Source: Candidatus Halomonas stercoripullorum
Lineage (GTDB): Bacteria > Pseudomonadota > Gammaproteobacteria > Pseudomonadales > Halomonadaceae
NCBI GenBank assembly: GCA_019114645.1
Contig: DXFC01000114.1
Coordinates: 1-6,755, forward strand
Direction: 5' to 3'
Length of the DNA stretch: 6,755 bases
Every line of letters begins with the position of its first letter. Positions within the stretch are counted from its first letter, which is position 1. The notes beneath the pieces are model-generated. The model was not told where the DNA came from. It did not search any database and saw nothing but the letters and a program-made list of their open reading frames with translations. The translations under genes were made by a program, and so were the position numbers. This document shows, one piece after another, positions 1-5,375 of this stretch.

Positions 1-788
1 GGCTGTGGTGCGACCACTGCCAAGTGCATCACATTGGCATCGTAGTAACGCTCATAGAAATCGATCACGCGCTCGCGCAGGCTGGGCTCTCCTTCGGGGC
101 GGTGTGCCAGGGTTTCACGGCTGCCCACCGCGAAGCCGGTGGTGGGGTTGTCGGGGTTGAACACCTGGTTGAGGACGTCATTCTCGCGCCGGCCGTCGTC
201 GCGAATGCGGGCCATGTACTCGGAATGGACGACATTGCGCTCGCTCTCCAGTTGCTCGGGATTGAACAGTGGCGTGAGAAAGAACTGGCTGAAACGGTCG
301 AGCGCTCCCGGCAGGGCATCGGGCTCGATGTCGAAAAAGTAGTTGGTGTCCTGGGGGGCGGTGAAGGCGTTATGGCTGCCCCCGTGGCGCTGTAGGTAGC
401 CCTGGTAAGCGTCAGCTTCGGGGTAGGGCTCGGTGCCGAGGAACAGCATGTGTTCAAGGAAATGTGCCAGCCCGGCCAGGTCCTTGGGGTCTTGGGCGCT
501 GCCGACACCGACATTCATTGATGCGGCAGCCCGGTCGGCGGTGGGGTCGCTCACCAGCAATGCGGTAAGGCCGTTTTCGAGCTGCAGGGCGCGGTAATCG
601 CGTTCGTCATGGGGGCTGACGACAGGCAGTACGACCTCATCGATCACGCCCGTGCTGGCGGGGTCCACCGGCTGGGGCTGTGCGTGCAGGATAGTGCTCG
701 GCAGCAAATTGACTGACAGGGCTCCGGCCAACAAGTATCTCCATGGCTGGCGCCTGGCGCGAGCAGGTGTGGGGCAAGACTCAAGCAT
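1..788 (-). CDS. Exported M16 zinc metallopeptidase (pitrilysin/insulinase family), N-terminal part; runs off the left edge
   Basis: The visible 262 codons are the N-terminal part of an M16 peptidase; family members of the pitrilysin type are usually about 900-960 residues. The inverted zinc motif HFLEH is at residues 109-113 (His109 and His113 as zinc ligands, Glu112 as catalytic base). The third ligand is Glu190 in ERNVVHSEY, 77 residues after His113, the same distance as His92 to Glu169 in E. coli pitrilysin; the helper Glu183 is also present. HGGSHNAFT and DTNYFF, typical of the family, follow the zinc site. Residues 1-36 look like a Sec signal peptide: arginines at 10-17, a hydrophobic stretch at 18-34, and probable cleavage after LHA. 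The protein should act in the periplasm on peptides or unfolded proteins. The start is supported by AGGAGAG just upstream. It is the second gene of a unit with the SRAP-like gene, 11 bases away. Family assignment is firm; substrate is unknown. Confidence 0.93.
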   Translation of the reverse strand, partial: MLESCPTPARARRQPWRYLLAGALSVNLLPSTILHAQPQPVDPASTGVIDEVVLPVVSPHDERDYRALQLENGLTALLVSDPTADRAAASMNVGVGSAQDPKDLAGLAHFLEHMLFLGTEPYPEADAYQGYLQRHGGSHNAFTAPQDTNYFFDIEPDALPGALDRFSQFFLTPLFNPEQLESERNVVHSEYMARIRDDGRRENDVLNQVFNPDNPTTGFAVGSRETLAHRPEGEPSLRERVIDFYERYYDANVMHLAVVAPQ

Positions 789-791
789 CTT

Positions 792-798
792 CTCTCCT
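792..798 (-). promoter_or_regulatory. Ribosome binding site of the M16 peptidase gene
   Basis: AGGAGAG on the minus strand lies 3 bases before the ATG at 786-788, inside the 11-base gap after the SRAP-like stop (TAA at 800-802). It fixes the start and suggests the two genes are read from one message. Confidence 0.7.
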
Positions 799-799
799 G

Positions 800-1471
800 T
801 TACTTCCATCGCCGCATGGGGCCTGTGGGGTGCGCACAGGCAGCATCCTGATTGGCGGGGTCATTGACTCTTCTTGATACCGGAAAGGCGCCGAGTAGTT
901 CCAGTGCGGCGGGGCGTAACAGGGCGCGGGCATCTTCCGGTGGGGTGTCGGGGTCGAGCCAATGTTCGGCATCGGCGGCTTCGATGATGGCGGGAAAGCG
1001 GTCGCTTAGCGGTGCCATCAACGAGTTGGTGGGGACGGTTACCAGAGCGGTGGAGTCGGTAAATTGCGTAGGGGTTGTGTGGTAGCGGCACCATAGCCCG
1101 GCCAGCAGTAGTGGGCCACGATCTGTACGGGTGACCAGGTACGGCTGTTTGAAGCGCGGCTGCACCTGCCACAAGTAAACACCGCCCACCGGGATCAGGC
1201 TGCGGCATGAGGCAAACGCCTCGCGAAACATGGGGCGGGACTCCAGTGACTCTGCCCTGGCGCAATGGGGCGCATGCTCAAGCACATTGAGCCAGGCCGG
1301 TGTCAATCCCCAGAAAGCCTGGCTCAGGCAAAGAACACCATCCTCCTGCCGAATCTGTGAAACAAAGCGGCGCGGCGCCATGTTGGCAGCGGTCAGCAAC
1401 GGTGTCTGCTGCTGCAGTCCGGGCAGTAAATGCTCAAGGTTGAGTGGCGGGATATAGAGGCGGCCGGCCAT
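800..1471 (-). CDS. SRAP (YedK/HMCES-like) protein with all catalytic positions replaced
   Basis: This 223-residue protein has the size and motif order of the SRAP family (SOS response-associated peptidase). Family enzymes bind single-stranded DNA and crosslink to abasic sites through Cys2. Scaffold motifs seen are: MAGR at 1-4 (family MCGR), ANMAPR at 29-34 (family YNVAPG), FWGLTPAW at 53-60, ARAES at 71-75, RPMF at 79-82, GGVYLW at 96-101, AGLW at 124-127, SDRFPAI at 156-162 and FPVSRRVN at 196-203. Compared with E. coli YedK, Cys2 is Ala2, Asn75 is Cys70, Glu105 is Leu100 and His160 is Ser156. Abasic-site crosslinking by the known chemistry should therefore be lost, while DNA binding could remain: Arg72, Arg158 and Trp60 match binding positions. 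The reading frame is intact, so this is not an obvious pseudogene. The start is set by the conserved M-x-G-R N-terminus and by GGAG at 1477-1480; an ATG 20 codons upstream lacks a ribosome site. It is first in a unit with the M16 peptidase. Family is confident; function is unknown. Confidence 0.85.
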   Translation of the reverse strand: MAGRLYIPPLNLEHLLPGLQQQTPLLTAANMAPRRFVSQIRQEDGVLCLSQAFWGLTPAWLNVLEHAPHCARAESLESRPMFREAFASCRSLIPVGGVYLWQVQPRFKQPYLVTRTDRGPLLLAGLWCRYHTTPTQFTDSTALVTVPTNSLMAPLSDRFPAIIEAADAEHWLDPDTPPEDARALLRPAALELLGAFPVSRRVNDPANQDAACAHPTGPMRRWK

Positions 1472-1476
1472 GCGGT

Positions 1477-1480
1477 CTCC
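1477..1480 (-). promoter_or_regulatory. Ribosome binding site deciding the SRAP-like start
   Basis: GGAG on the minus strand lies 5 bases before the ATG at 1469-1471. No comparable site precedes the in-frame ATG at 1529-1531. The choice puts the MAGR tetrapeptide at the N-terminus, as the SRAP fold requires. Confidence 0.6.
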
Positions 1481-1544
1481 AGTTGGCGGGATGGCGACAG
1501 GGTAGCCAACTCCGCAAGGTGTGGAAAGCATTGCTGCACAACAG

Positions 1545-1561
1545 TCGAAAACAGTGTTCGA
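1545..1561. repeat. Imperfect inverted repeat in the SRAP/tetR divergent region
   Basis: TCGAAaACaGTgTTCGA is a 17-bp inverted repeat with one mismatched pair, centred at 1553. It overlaps two direct copies of AACAGT that begin at 1540 and 1550, exactly 10 bp apart. It may be a second operator or a binding site for another regulator. It is short enough that chance cannot be excluded. Confidence 0.35.
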
Positions 1562-1574
1562 AATGCGCTATTCT
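1545..1574 (+). promoter_or_regulatory. Possible promoter of the tetR-plsC operon
   Basis: TCGAAA (1545-1550, 4 of 6 matches to the -35 consensus), an 18-base spacer and TATTCT (1569-1574) form a weak sigma-70-like promoter. The predicted transcription start, near 1581, would fall at the edge of the 21-bp palindrome at 1582-1602. That placement would suit repression. Assigned by eye. Confidence 0.3.
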
Positions 1575-1575
1575 A
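1570..1575 (-). promoter_or_regulatory. Possible -10 box of the SRAP/M16 unit
   Basis: TAGAAT on the minus strand (5 of 6 matches to TATAAT) could be the -10 of a promoter firing leftward. With a 17-base spacer the -35 would lie at 1593-1598, inside the 21-bp palindrome, but that hexamer (CGAATA) is a poor match. Low confidence. Confidence 0.22.
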
Positions 1576-1581
1576 GCTAAC

Positions 1582-1602
1582 CGGGCGAATAATATTCGTC
1601 CG
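1582..1602. promoter_or_regulatory. 21-bp palindrome, likely TetR-family operator
   Basis: The left arm CGGgCGAATA, a central A at 1592 and the right arm TATTCGtCCG form a near-perfect inverted repeat; only the lower-case pair is mismatched. The inner 13 bp are perfectly symmetric. It lies 28 bases before the TetR-family gene, between divergent genes. TetR-family repressors commonly bind such palindromes and regulate themselves and a divergent neighbour. Binding by the adjacent regulator is inferred. Confidence 0.6.
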
Positions 1603-1630
1603 TGATGTTTCTTGCCTAGCGAGGTCTTCG

Positions 1631-2248
1631 ATGGCTCGTCCCCGACAGCATACGCCGGAAGCGTTGCATGCCCAGGCCATGGCGGTTTGCGACGCGTGGT
1701 TGCAGGAAAAACCCGTGCACGCCTTTTCGCTGCGCGCTGTGGCGCGTGAAGTGGGCTGCGCTCCGAGTACGCTGCTCAAGCTCTACGGCAGCTTTGGCAA
1801 TCTGTTGCAGCATGTGAATATTGAAACGCTGGCCCGGCTGCGTATGGTCATTGAGCCGCTGACCCAAGGTGGTGAGACAGAAGAGCAGATGCGTGATCTG
1901 GCGCTGGCTTATTGGCAGTTTGCCCAGCAGGAGCCCTATCGCTGGCAGCTGCTGTTCGACTATCCCCTGGCGCAGGAGGGGGAGCTCGACCAGCGCCAGA
2001 ATGAGATGATCGAGGCGCTGTTTCTGCGTATCGAAAACGGGCTCAAGGCATATCAGCCGGCATTGGGTGATCTCGAGGCCCGACGCCTCGGGCGTACCTT
2101 GTGGGGCAGTGTACACGGTTTGGTGCAACTGGGCTTGAGTGAGCGTCTGGGTTACTGGCAAGGCCAGCAGCTGGAGGTGCCAGAGCTGCTTGACCAGCTG
2201 CTGCTGACCATTCTCGCCGGCCTTAAACACAGGCCTGATATCGCGTGA
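1631..2248 (+). CDS. TetR/AcrR-family transcriptional regulator, WHG-type C-terminal domain
   Basis: The 205-residue length is typical of the family. Residues 33-53 form the helix-turn-helix (SLRAVAREVG, a turn, then PSTLLKLYGSF), matching the usual IAxxAGVxxxtlYxhF pattern, although the lysine normally found just after the motif is absent. The C-terminal half is helical, with W158-x3-H162-G163 in LWGSVHGLVQLG, the signature of the WHG ligand-binding domain. The start ATG follows GAGG (1621-1624) at a 6-base spacing. The gene overlaps the downstream acyltransferase by four bases, so the two are co-translated. A strong palindrome 28 bases upstream is the expected operator. The ligand is unknown; the partner gene suggests a lipid or acyl compound, but that is inference. 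Confidence 0.9.
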   Translation: MARPRQHTPEALHAQAMAVCDAWLQEKPVHAFSLRAVAREVGCAPSTLLKLYGSFGNLLQHVNIETLARLRMVIEPLTQGGETEEQMRDLALAYWQFAQQEPYRWQLLFDYPLAQEGELDQRQNEMIEALFLRIENGLKAYQPALGDLEARRLGRTLWGSVHGLVQLGLSERLGYWQGQQLEVPELLDQLLLTILAGLKHRPDIA

Positions 2249-2958
2249 CACTCACGTTGTATGGGCTGCTTGGCAGCGTGGCTCTGCTGGGAGGGTGGCG
2301 TATCGCGCGCGCTCCGCGACCCTGTATCCGCTGGCTGATCTTTCTCTTGATTCATTGTTGCTACCGTTTGCGCTTGAAGGGGCGCGGGTATATCCCAAGC
2401 AAGGGCGCGGCACTGGTGGTCTGTAACCACGTCAGCTTCATGGATGCACTGGTGTTGGGTGGTGCCAGCCCCCGTCCGCTGCGCTTCCTGATGGACCGGC
2501 CGATTTACGAGTCACCCTGGCTCAACTGGCTATTCCGGTTGGTGGGGGCGATTCCGGTGGAGTCCGATCGTCGCGACCCGGGGAGCGTACGCCGGGCGCT
2601 GGAGGAGGTCAGTCGGGCGTTGCGCGACGGCGAAGTAGTCATGCTCTTTCCTGAAGGACGGTTGACGCCAAACGGTGAGGTACAAGCCTTTCGCCGCGGA
2701 CTGGAAGCGATATTGTTGCGTGATCCGGTGCCGGTTATCCCGGTCGGTTTGGCCGGTCTATGGGGGTCATGGACATCCCACTGTGGGGGGCCGGCATTAT
2801 CCAAGCGTCCGCGCCGTTTTCGCGCCCGGGTGGCGTTGCACTTCGGGCGACCGGTACCGGCGCGGTTGGCGCGTCGCTCCCTGCTGGAGGCACAGGTACG
2901 GGCACTCAAGGCCGAGGCTGACAGCTGGGCTTGTCCGGACAAGGCCTCGCAGCATTGA
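2245..2958 (+). CDS. PlsC-like lysophospholipid acyltransferase (1-acyl-glycerol-3-phosphate acyltransferase family)
   Basis: This 237-residue protein carries the acyltransferase blocks in order. NHVSFMD is the catalytic HX4D (His62, Asp67). RFLMDRPIYESP at 80-91 is the block II region. FPEGRLT at 135-141 binds the acceptor phosphate. VIPVG at 164-168 is block IV. Hydrophobic stretches near residues 5-18 and 28-40 would anchor it to the inner membrane, where family members transfer an acyl group from acyl-ACP or acyl-CoA to a lysophospholipid or lysophosphatidate. It starts with GTG at 2245, giving a GTGA overlap with the tetR stop; there is no good ribosome site of its own, which points to translational coupling. 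A TTG at 2257 is an alternative start. Dedicated control by a TetR-type regulator suggests an accessory, inducible acyltransferase rather than the housekeeping PlsC. The exact substrate cannot be told. Confidence 0.9.
   Translation: MTLTLYGLLGSVALLGGWRIARAPRPCIRWLIFLLIHCCYRLRLKGRGYIPSKGAALVVCNHVSFMDALVLGGASPRPLRFLMDRPIYESPWLNWLFRLVGAIPVESDRRDPGSVRRALEEVSRALRDGEVVMLFPEGRLTPNGEVQAFRRGLEAILLRDPVPVIPVGLAGLWGSWTSHCGGPALSKRPRRFRARVALHFGRPVPARLARRSLLEAQVRALKAEADSWACPDKASQH
2930..2943. repeat. Perfect 14-bp palindrome at the 3' end of the acyltransferase gene
   Basis: CTTGTCCGGACAAG is fully self-complementary and lies 13 bases before the acyltransferase stop codon, at the junction with the convergent membrane-protein gene. 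It has no loop and no following T-run on either strand, so it does not look like an intrinsic terminator. It may be chance. Confidence 0.3.
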
Positions 2959-2979
2959 TTTTGGTGGGGTGGCCTCTGT

Positions 2980-4263
2980 CTAGCGCTTCGGTTGCCGGCC
3001 GGGAACTTCATGCCAGCAGCGAGCCTCGGTAATCAGGTTGTCACGCACCTCCAGAATTTCCATGCGCACGTTGCCAATCTGCAAGCTGGCCGGGCCGTCG
3101 GGGAAGGCTTCCAGATGTTCCAGGATCAGGCCGTTGAGGGTCTTGGGGCCGTCAGTCGGCAGTTTCCAGCCCAGGGTACGGTTGATATCACGGATATTGG
3201 CGGTGCCTTCGATGACGTGACTGTCATCTTCCTGGCGGCGGATCTCCTGATCCTGGCCCGCCACGTCGGTGGTGAATTCGCCGACAATTTCCTCAAGAAT
3301 ATCTTCCAGAGTCACCAGGCCTTCCATGTCGCCATACTCGTCCACCACTATGCCGATACGCCGTTTCTGCTTTTGAAAGTTGAGCAACTGGGTGTGCAGC
3401 GGTGTCGATTCGGGAATGAAATAGGGCTCGCGGGCTTCTTGCACGATGGCAGCCTTGGTCACTTCTTCGGCGGAGAGGAAGCGTGCCGCATTGCGTAGAT
3501 GCAGCATGCCGATGATGTTGTTGATATCGCCCTTGTAAACCGGCAGGCGGGTGTACTGGCTGCTGCGGACCTGTTCGAGGATGCTTTCCAGGCTGTCGTC
3601 CAGGTCGATGCCGACGACTTCGTGGCGCGGCACCATGATGTCATTGACCGTGACATTTTCCAGGTCGAGGATTGACAGCAGCATGGCCTGGTGGCGGTGC
3701 GGAATCAGGGTGCCGGCTTCGTGTACCACAGTGCGCAGCTCGTCACGGGTCAGGCTCTCGCCACCACTTTCAATGCTTTTGATACCGACCAGGCGAAGCA
3801 GGTTATTGGAGACAGCATTGACCAGCCATACCAGGGGATAAAGCAGTTTAAGCAGTGGCTCCAGCAGCAGCGAGGCGGGGTAGGCGATGCGCTCAGGCTT
3901 GATGGCGGCGTAGGTTTTGGGGCTTACCTCACTGAAGATCAATAGCACAATGGTCAGCGCTAATGGTCCAACAGCCGCTCCGGTGACTTCGCCGAAGAAG
4001 CCGATGGCAATGACGGTGGCAATGGCGGCCGCCAAATTGTTGACGAGGTTGTTGCCAATCAGGATGACGCCAATGAGCCGGTCAGGGCGCGCCAGTAGAC
4101 GCAACACACGGCGCGCCCGGCTATCACCGCTGTTGGCCTGGTGGTTCAGGCGGTAGCGGTTGAGTGACATCATGCCCGTCTCGGAACTGGAGAAGAAGGC
4201 AGAGAGAAAAATGAGCAGGAATAGCAGGCCGAACAGCAATCCCAAAGGAAGGTCGTTGCTCAA
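2980..4263 (-). CDS. yfjD: CorC/HlyC-family membrane protein (DUF21-CBS-CBS-CorC_HlyC), YfjD/CorB type
   Basis: The 427-residue length matches E. coli YfjD (about 428). The N-terminal DUF21/CNNM transmembrane domain (about 1-195) has hydrophobic segments near 5-24, 62-90, 98-112 and 126-155. It holds the signatures SSSETGMMSLNRYR (25-38), IGNNLVNN (69-76) and FSEVSPKT (110-117), which line the ion site in the family. Two CBS domains follow (about 205-263 and 278-332, including DEYGD at 308-312 and GLVTLEDILEEIVGEF at 315-330), then a CorC_HlyC domain (about 345-420). Characterised relatives (CNNM, bacterial CorB/CorC) move magnesium and are gated by nucleotide binding to the CBS pair, so a role in Mg2+ export or homeostasis is inferred. 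The start codon is TTG: an in-frame stop lies ten codons upstream with no ATG or GTG between. GAGG lies about 11 bases before it, a long spacing. It follows ypjD by 88 bases, as in the E. coli ffh-ypjD-yfjD neighbourhood. Confidence 0.93.
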   Translation of the reverse strand: MSNDLPLGLLFGLLFLLIFLSAFFSSSETGMMSLNRYRLNHQANSGDSRARRVLRLLARPDRLIGVILIGNNLVNNLAAAIATVIAIGFFGEVTGAAVGPLALTIVLLIFSEVSPKTYAAIKPERIAYPASLLLEPLLKLLYPLVWLVNAVSNNLLRLVGIKSIESGGESLTRDELRTVVHEAGTLIPHRHQAMLLSILDLENVTVNDIMVPRHEVVGIDLDDSLESILEQVRSSQYTRLPVYKGDINNIIGMLHLRNAARFLSAEEVTKAAIVQEAREPYFIPESTPLHTQLLNFQKQKRRIGIVVDEYGDMEGLVTLEDILEEIVGEFTTDVAGQDQEIRRQEDDSHVIEGTANIRDINRTLGWKLPTDGPKTLNGLILEHLEAFPDGPASLQIGNVRMEILEVRDNLITEARCWHEVPGRQPKR

Positions 4264-4295
4264 GGTGATTGGATCCTCGCTGGCGTATCAGCCAC

Positions 4296-4324
4296 GTTTT
4301 AGGTATTAGGTTTGGCAGTGTCAA
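4296..4324 (-). promoter_or_regulatory. Possible promoter of the yfjD/corB gene between ypjD and yfjD
   Basis: On the minus strand TTGACA (4319-4324), a perfect -35, is followed by a 17-base spacer and TAAAAC (4296-4301), a poor -10. It lies in the 88-base gap upstream of the yfjD start. It could allow expression of yfjD independent of ypjD. Confidence 0.35.
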
Positions 4325-4351
4325 GAAGACATTGGCATGAAGGCCTGGCCA

Positions 4352-5152
4352 TCAAGTGCGGCTGAGCAGTATCTCCAGCACGAACTTGCTGCCGAAGTAG
4401 GCAATCAGCAATACCAGGCAGCCGCCCAGCGTCCAGCGTACGGCACGCATGCCGCGCCAGCCCAGAATATGATGGCTGAGCAGCAGGATGGCGAAGATTA
4501 TCCAGGCCGCCAGTGACAGGATGGTCTTGTGGACCAGGTGCTGGGCGAACATGTTGTCGAGGAAGAGAAAACCGCTGAGGATCGACAGGGTCAGTAGAAC
4601 CATGCCGGCCCAGATCAGCTCGAATAACACCCGCTCCATGGTGGTCAGGGGGGGTAACACCTGGACCATGCCGCGAACATGGTGTTGGCGCAGGGCCTGG
4701 TTCTGCAGGCCCAGCAGCACGGCCTGACAGGCGGCGATAAACAGCACGCCAAAGGCCAGCGCCGAACTGATGGCATGCAGGGCGATGCCTGCGCTCATGC
4801 CGTCAGTGCGTTCCGGGCTGGGCAGGCCGACAGCCAGCAGCAATACCAGGCCTGCAATGGGGAACAGTGCCACGACCACGTTGAGCACCGGTTTGGCCAG
4901 GCTGACAAGCAGCAGCAACAGGATCATGAGGGCGGTCAGGGCGGCGATGCTGGTAGAGAGACCGGGCATCAGGCCGGGGCTCTGGCCGACCAGCTTGATC
5001 ACAATGGGAATGTGGAAGAGCCACCCCAGCAGGCCGAGCACCCGCACCAGGGCGGGACGTTGCGGCACGCGACGTAGCAGCGTAAGCCCCTGCCAGGAGG
5101 CAGCGCCCAGGTAAAGGATCGAAGCCATGATGGCTAAAGGAAACGCCTGCAT
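4352..5152 (-). CDS. ypjD: YpjD-type inner membrane protein of the CcsA/CcmC cytochrome c assembly family
   Basis: This 266-residue, almost wholly hydrophobic protein has about eight membrane segments (near 5-25, 35-54, 66-86, 89-110, 122-149, 176-198, 207-229 and 239-261). It belongs to the CcsA/CcmC-like superfamily. Histidines at conserved-looking places are His47 (GWLFH), His126 (GIALHAISSALAFG), His208 (VHKT) and His227/228 (LLSHHILGWRG). The tryptophan-rich haem-handling motif of true CcsA/CcmC proteins is not seen, as in E. coli YpjD, whose function is not well established; a haem-related role is only inferred from the fold. Place, size and orientation beside ffh match ypjD. The ATG at 5150-5152 has no convincing ribosome site (only a GGA about 9 bases upstream). 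It is the first gene of a unit with yfjD. Confidence 0.9.
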   Translation of the reverse strand: MQAFPLAIMASILYLGAASWQGLTLLRRVPQRPALVRVLGLLGWLFHIPIVIKLVGQSPGLMPGLSTSIAALTALMILLLLLVSLAKPVLNVVVALFPIAGLVLLLAVGLPSPERTDGMSAGIALHAISSALAFGVLFIAACQAVLLGLQNQALRQHHVRGMVQVLPPLTTMERVLFELIWAGMVLLTLSILSGFLFLDNMFAQHLVHKTILSLAAWIIFAILLLSHHILGWRGMRAVRWTLGGCLVLLIAYFGSKFVLEILLSRT

Positions 5153-5209
5153 CAGTGTCGTCCGTGCGCCGTCGTTGGCGTCAGTGCATCTCGGTGGATG
5201 GTATTGAGG

Positions 5210-5225
5210 TGGTTAACTATAACCA
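5210..5225. repeat. Inverted repeat upstream of ypjD
   Basis: TGGTTA-ACTA-TAACCA has 6-bp perfect arms around a 4-base centre. The minus-strand hexamer TATAGT (5216-5221, 5 of 6 matches to TATAAT) lies inside it and could be the -10 of ypjD, but no good -35 is found 16-18 bases upstream. It is a candidate operator overlapping the ypjD promoter. Confidence 0.3.
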
Positions 5226-5266
5226 ATCTGCTCCCCGCCGCACAGGTCCGCAGTCGTCGCTTGCGG

Positions 5267-5280
5267 CTCCATGCATGGAG
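5267..5280. repeat. Perfect 14-bp palindrome in the ypjD/ffh divergent region
   Basis: CTCCATGCATGGAG is fully symmetric. Its right half overlaps the predicted -35 of ffh (5276-5281), so a bound protein would block that promoter. It does not match any operator I recognise. Confidence 0.4.
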
Positions 5281-5304
5281 ACTGGTTGCCACAGAGCGTA
5301 TAAT
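5276..5304 (+). promoter_or_regulatory. Probable sigma-70 promoter of ffh
   Basis: A perfect -10, TATAAT, lies at 5299-5304. A moderate -35, TGGAGA (4 of 6), lies 17 bases upstream at 5276-5281. Transcription would start near 5311, giving a leader of about 65 bases before the ffh ATG. Confidence 0.55.
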
Positions 5305-5375
5305 AACTTCCAGACTCGACATATAGCATTATCGGATCGGCTACATCACTGCCGAACTGACAGCCGGAGTGGTGA

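Noticed and set aside
65..514. A 149-codon minus-strand open frame
   Set aside because: It is another frame of the M16 peptidase, is rich in Ser/Thr/Pro as expected of a frame shadow, and lacks motifs.
800..1531. Longer SRAP-like protein starting at the ATG at 1529-1531
   Set aside because: There is no ribosome site before it, and the family begins at M-x-G-R, which has GGAG 5 bases upstream.
1472..1630. LexA (SOS) box upstream of the SRAP-like gene
   Set aside because: The SRAP family name suggests SOS control, but no CTGT-N8-ACAG match was found on either strand of the divergent region.
1616..2251. A 211-codon minus-strand open frame
   Set aside because: It lies fully antisense to the TetR-family gene, whose helix-turn-helix and WHG residues are clear.
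2930..2943. Bidirectional intrinsic terminator
   Set aside because: The palindrome has no loop and no T-run on either strand, and it lies inside the acyltransferase coding sequence.
2992..3498. A 168-codon plus-strand open frame
   Set aside because: It is antisense to the CBS and CorC_HlyC domains of the yfjD gene and resembles no family.
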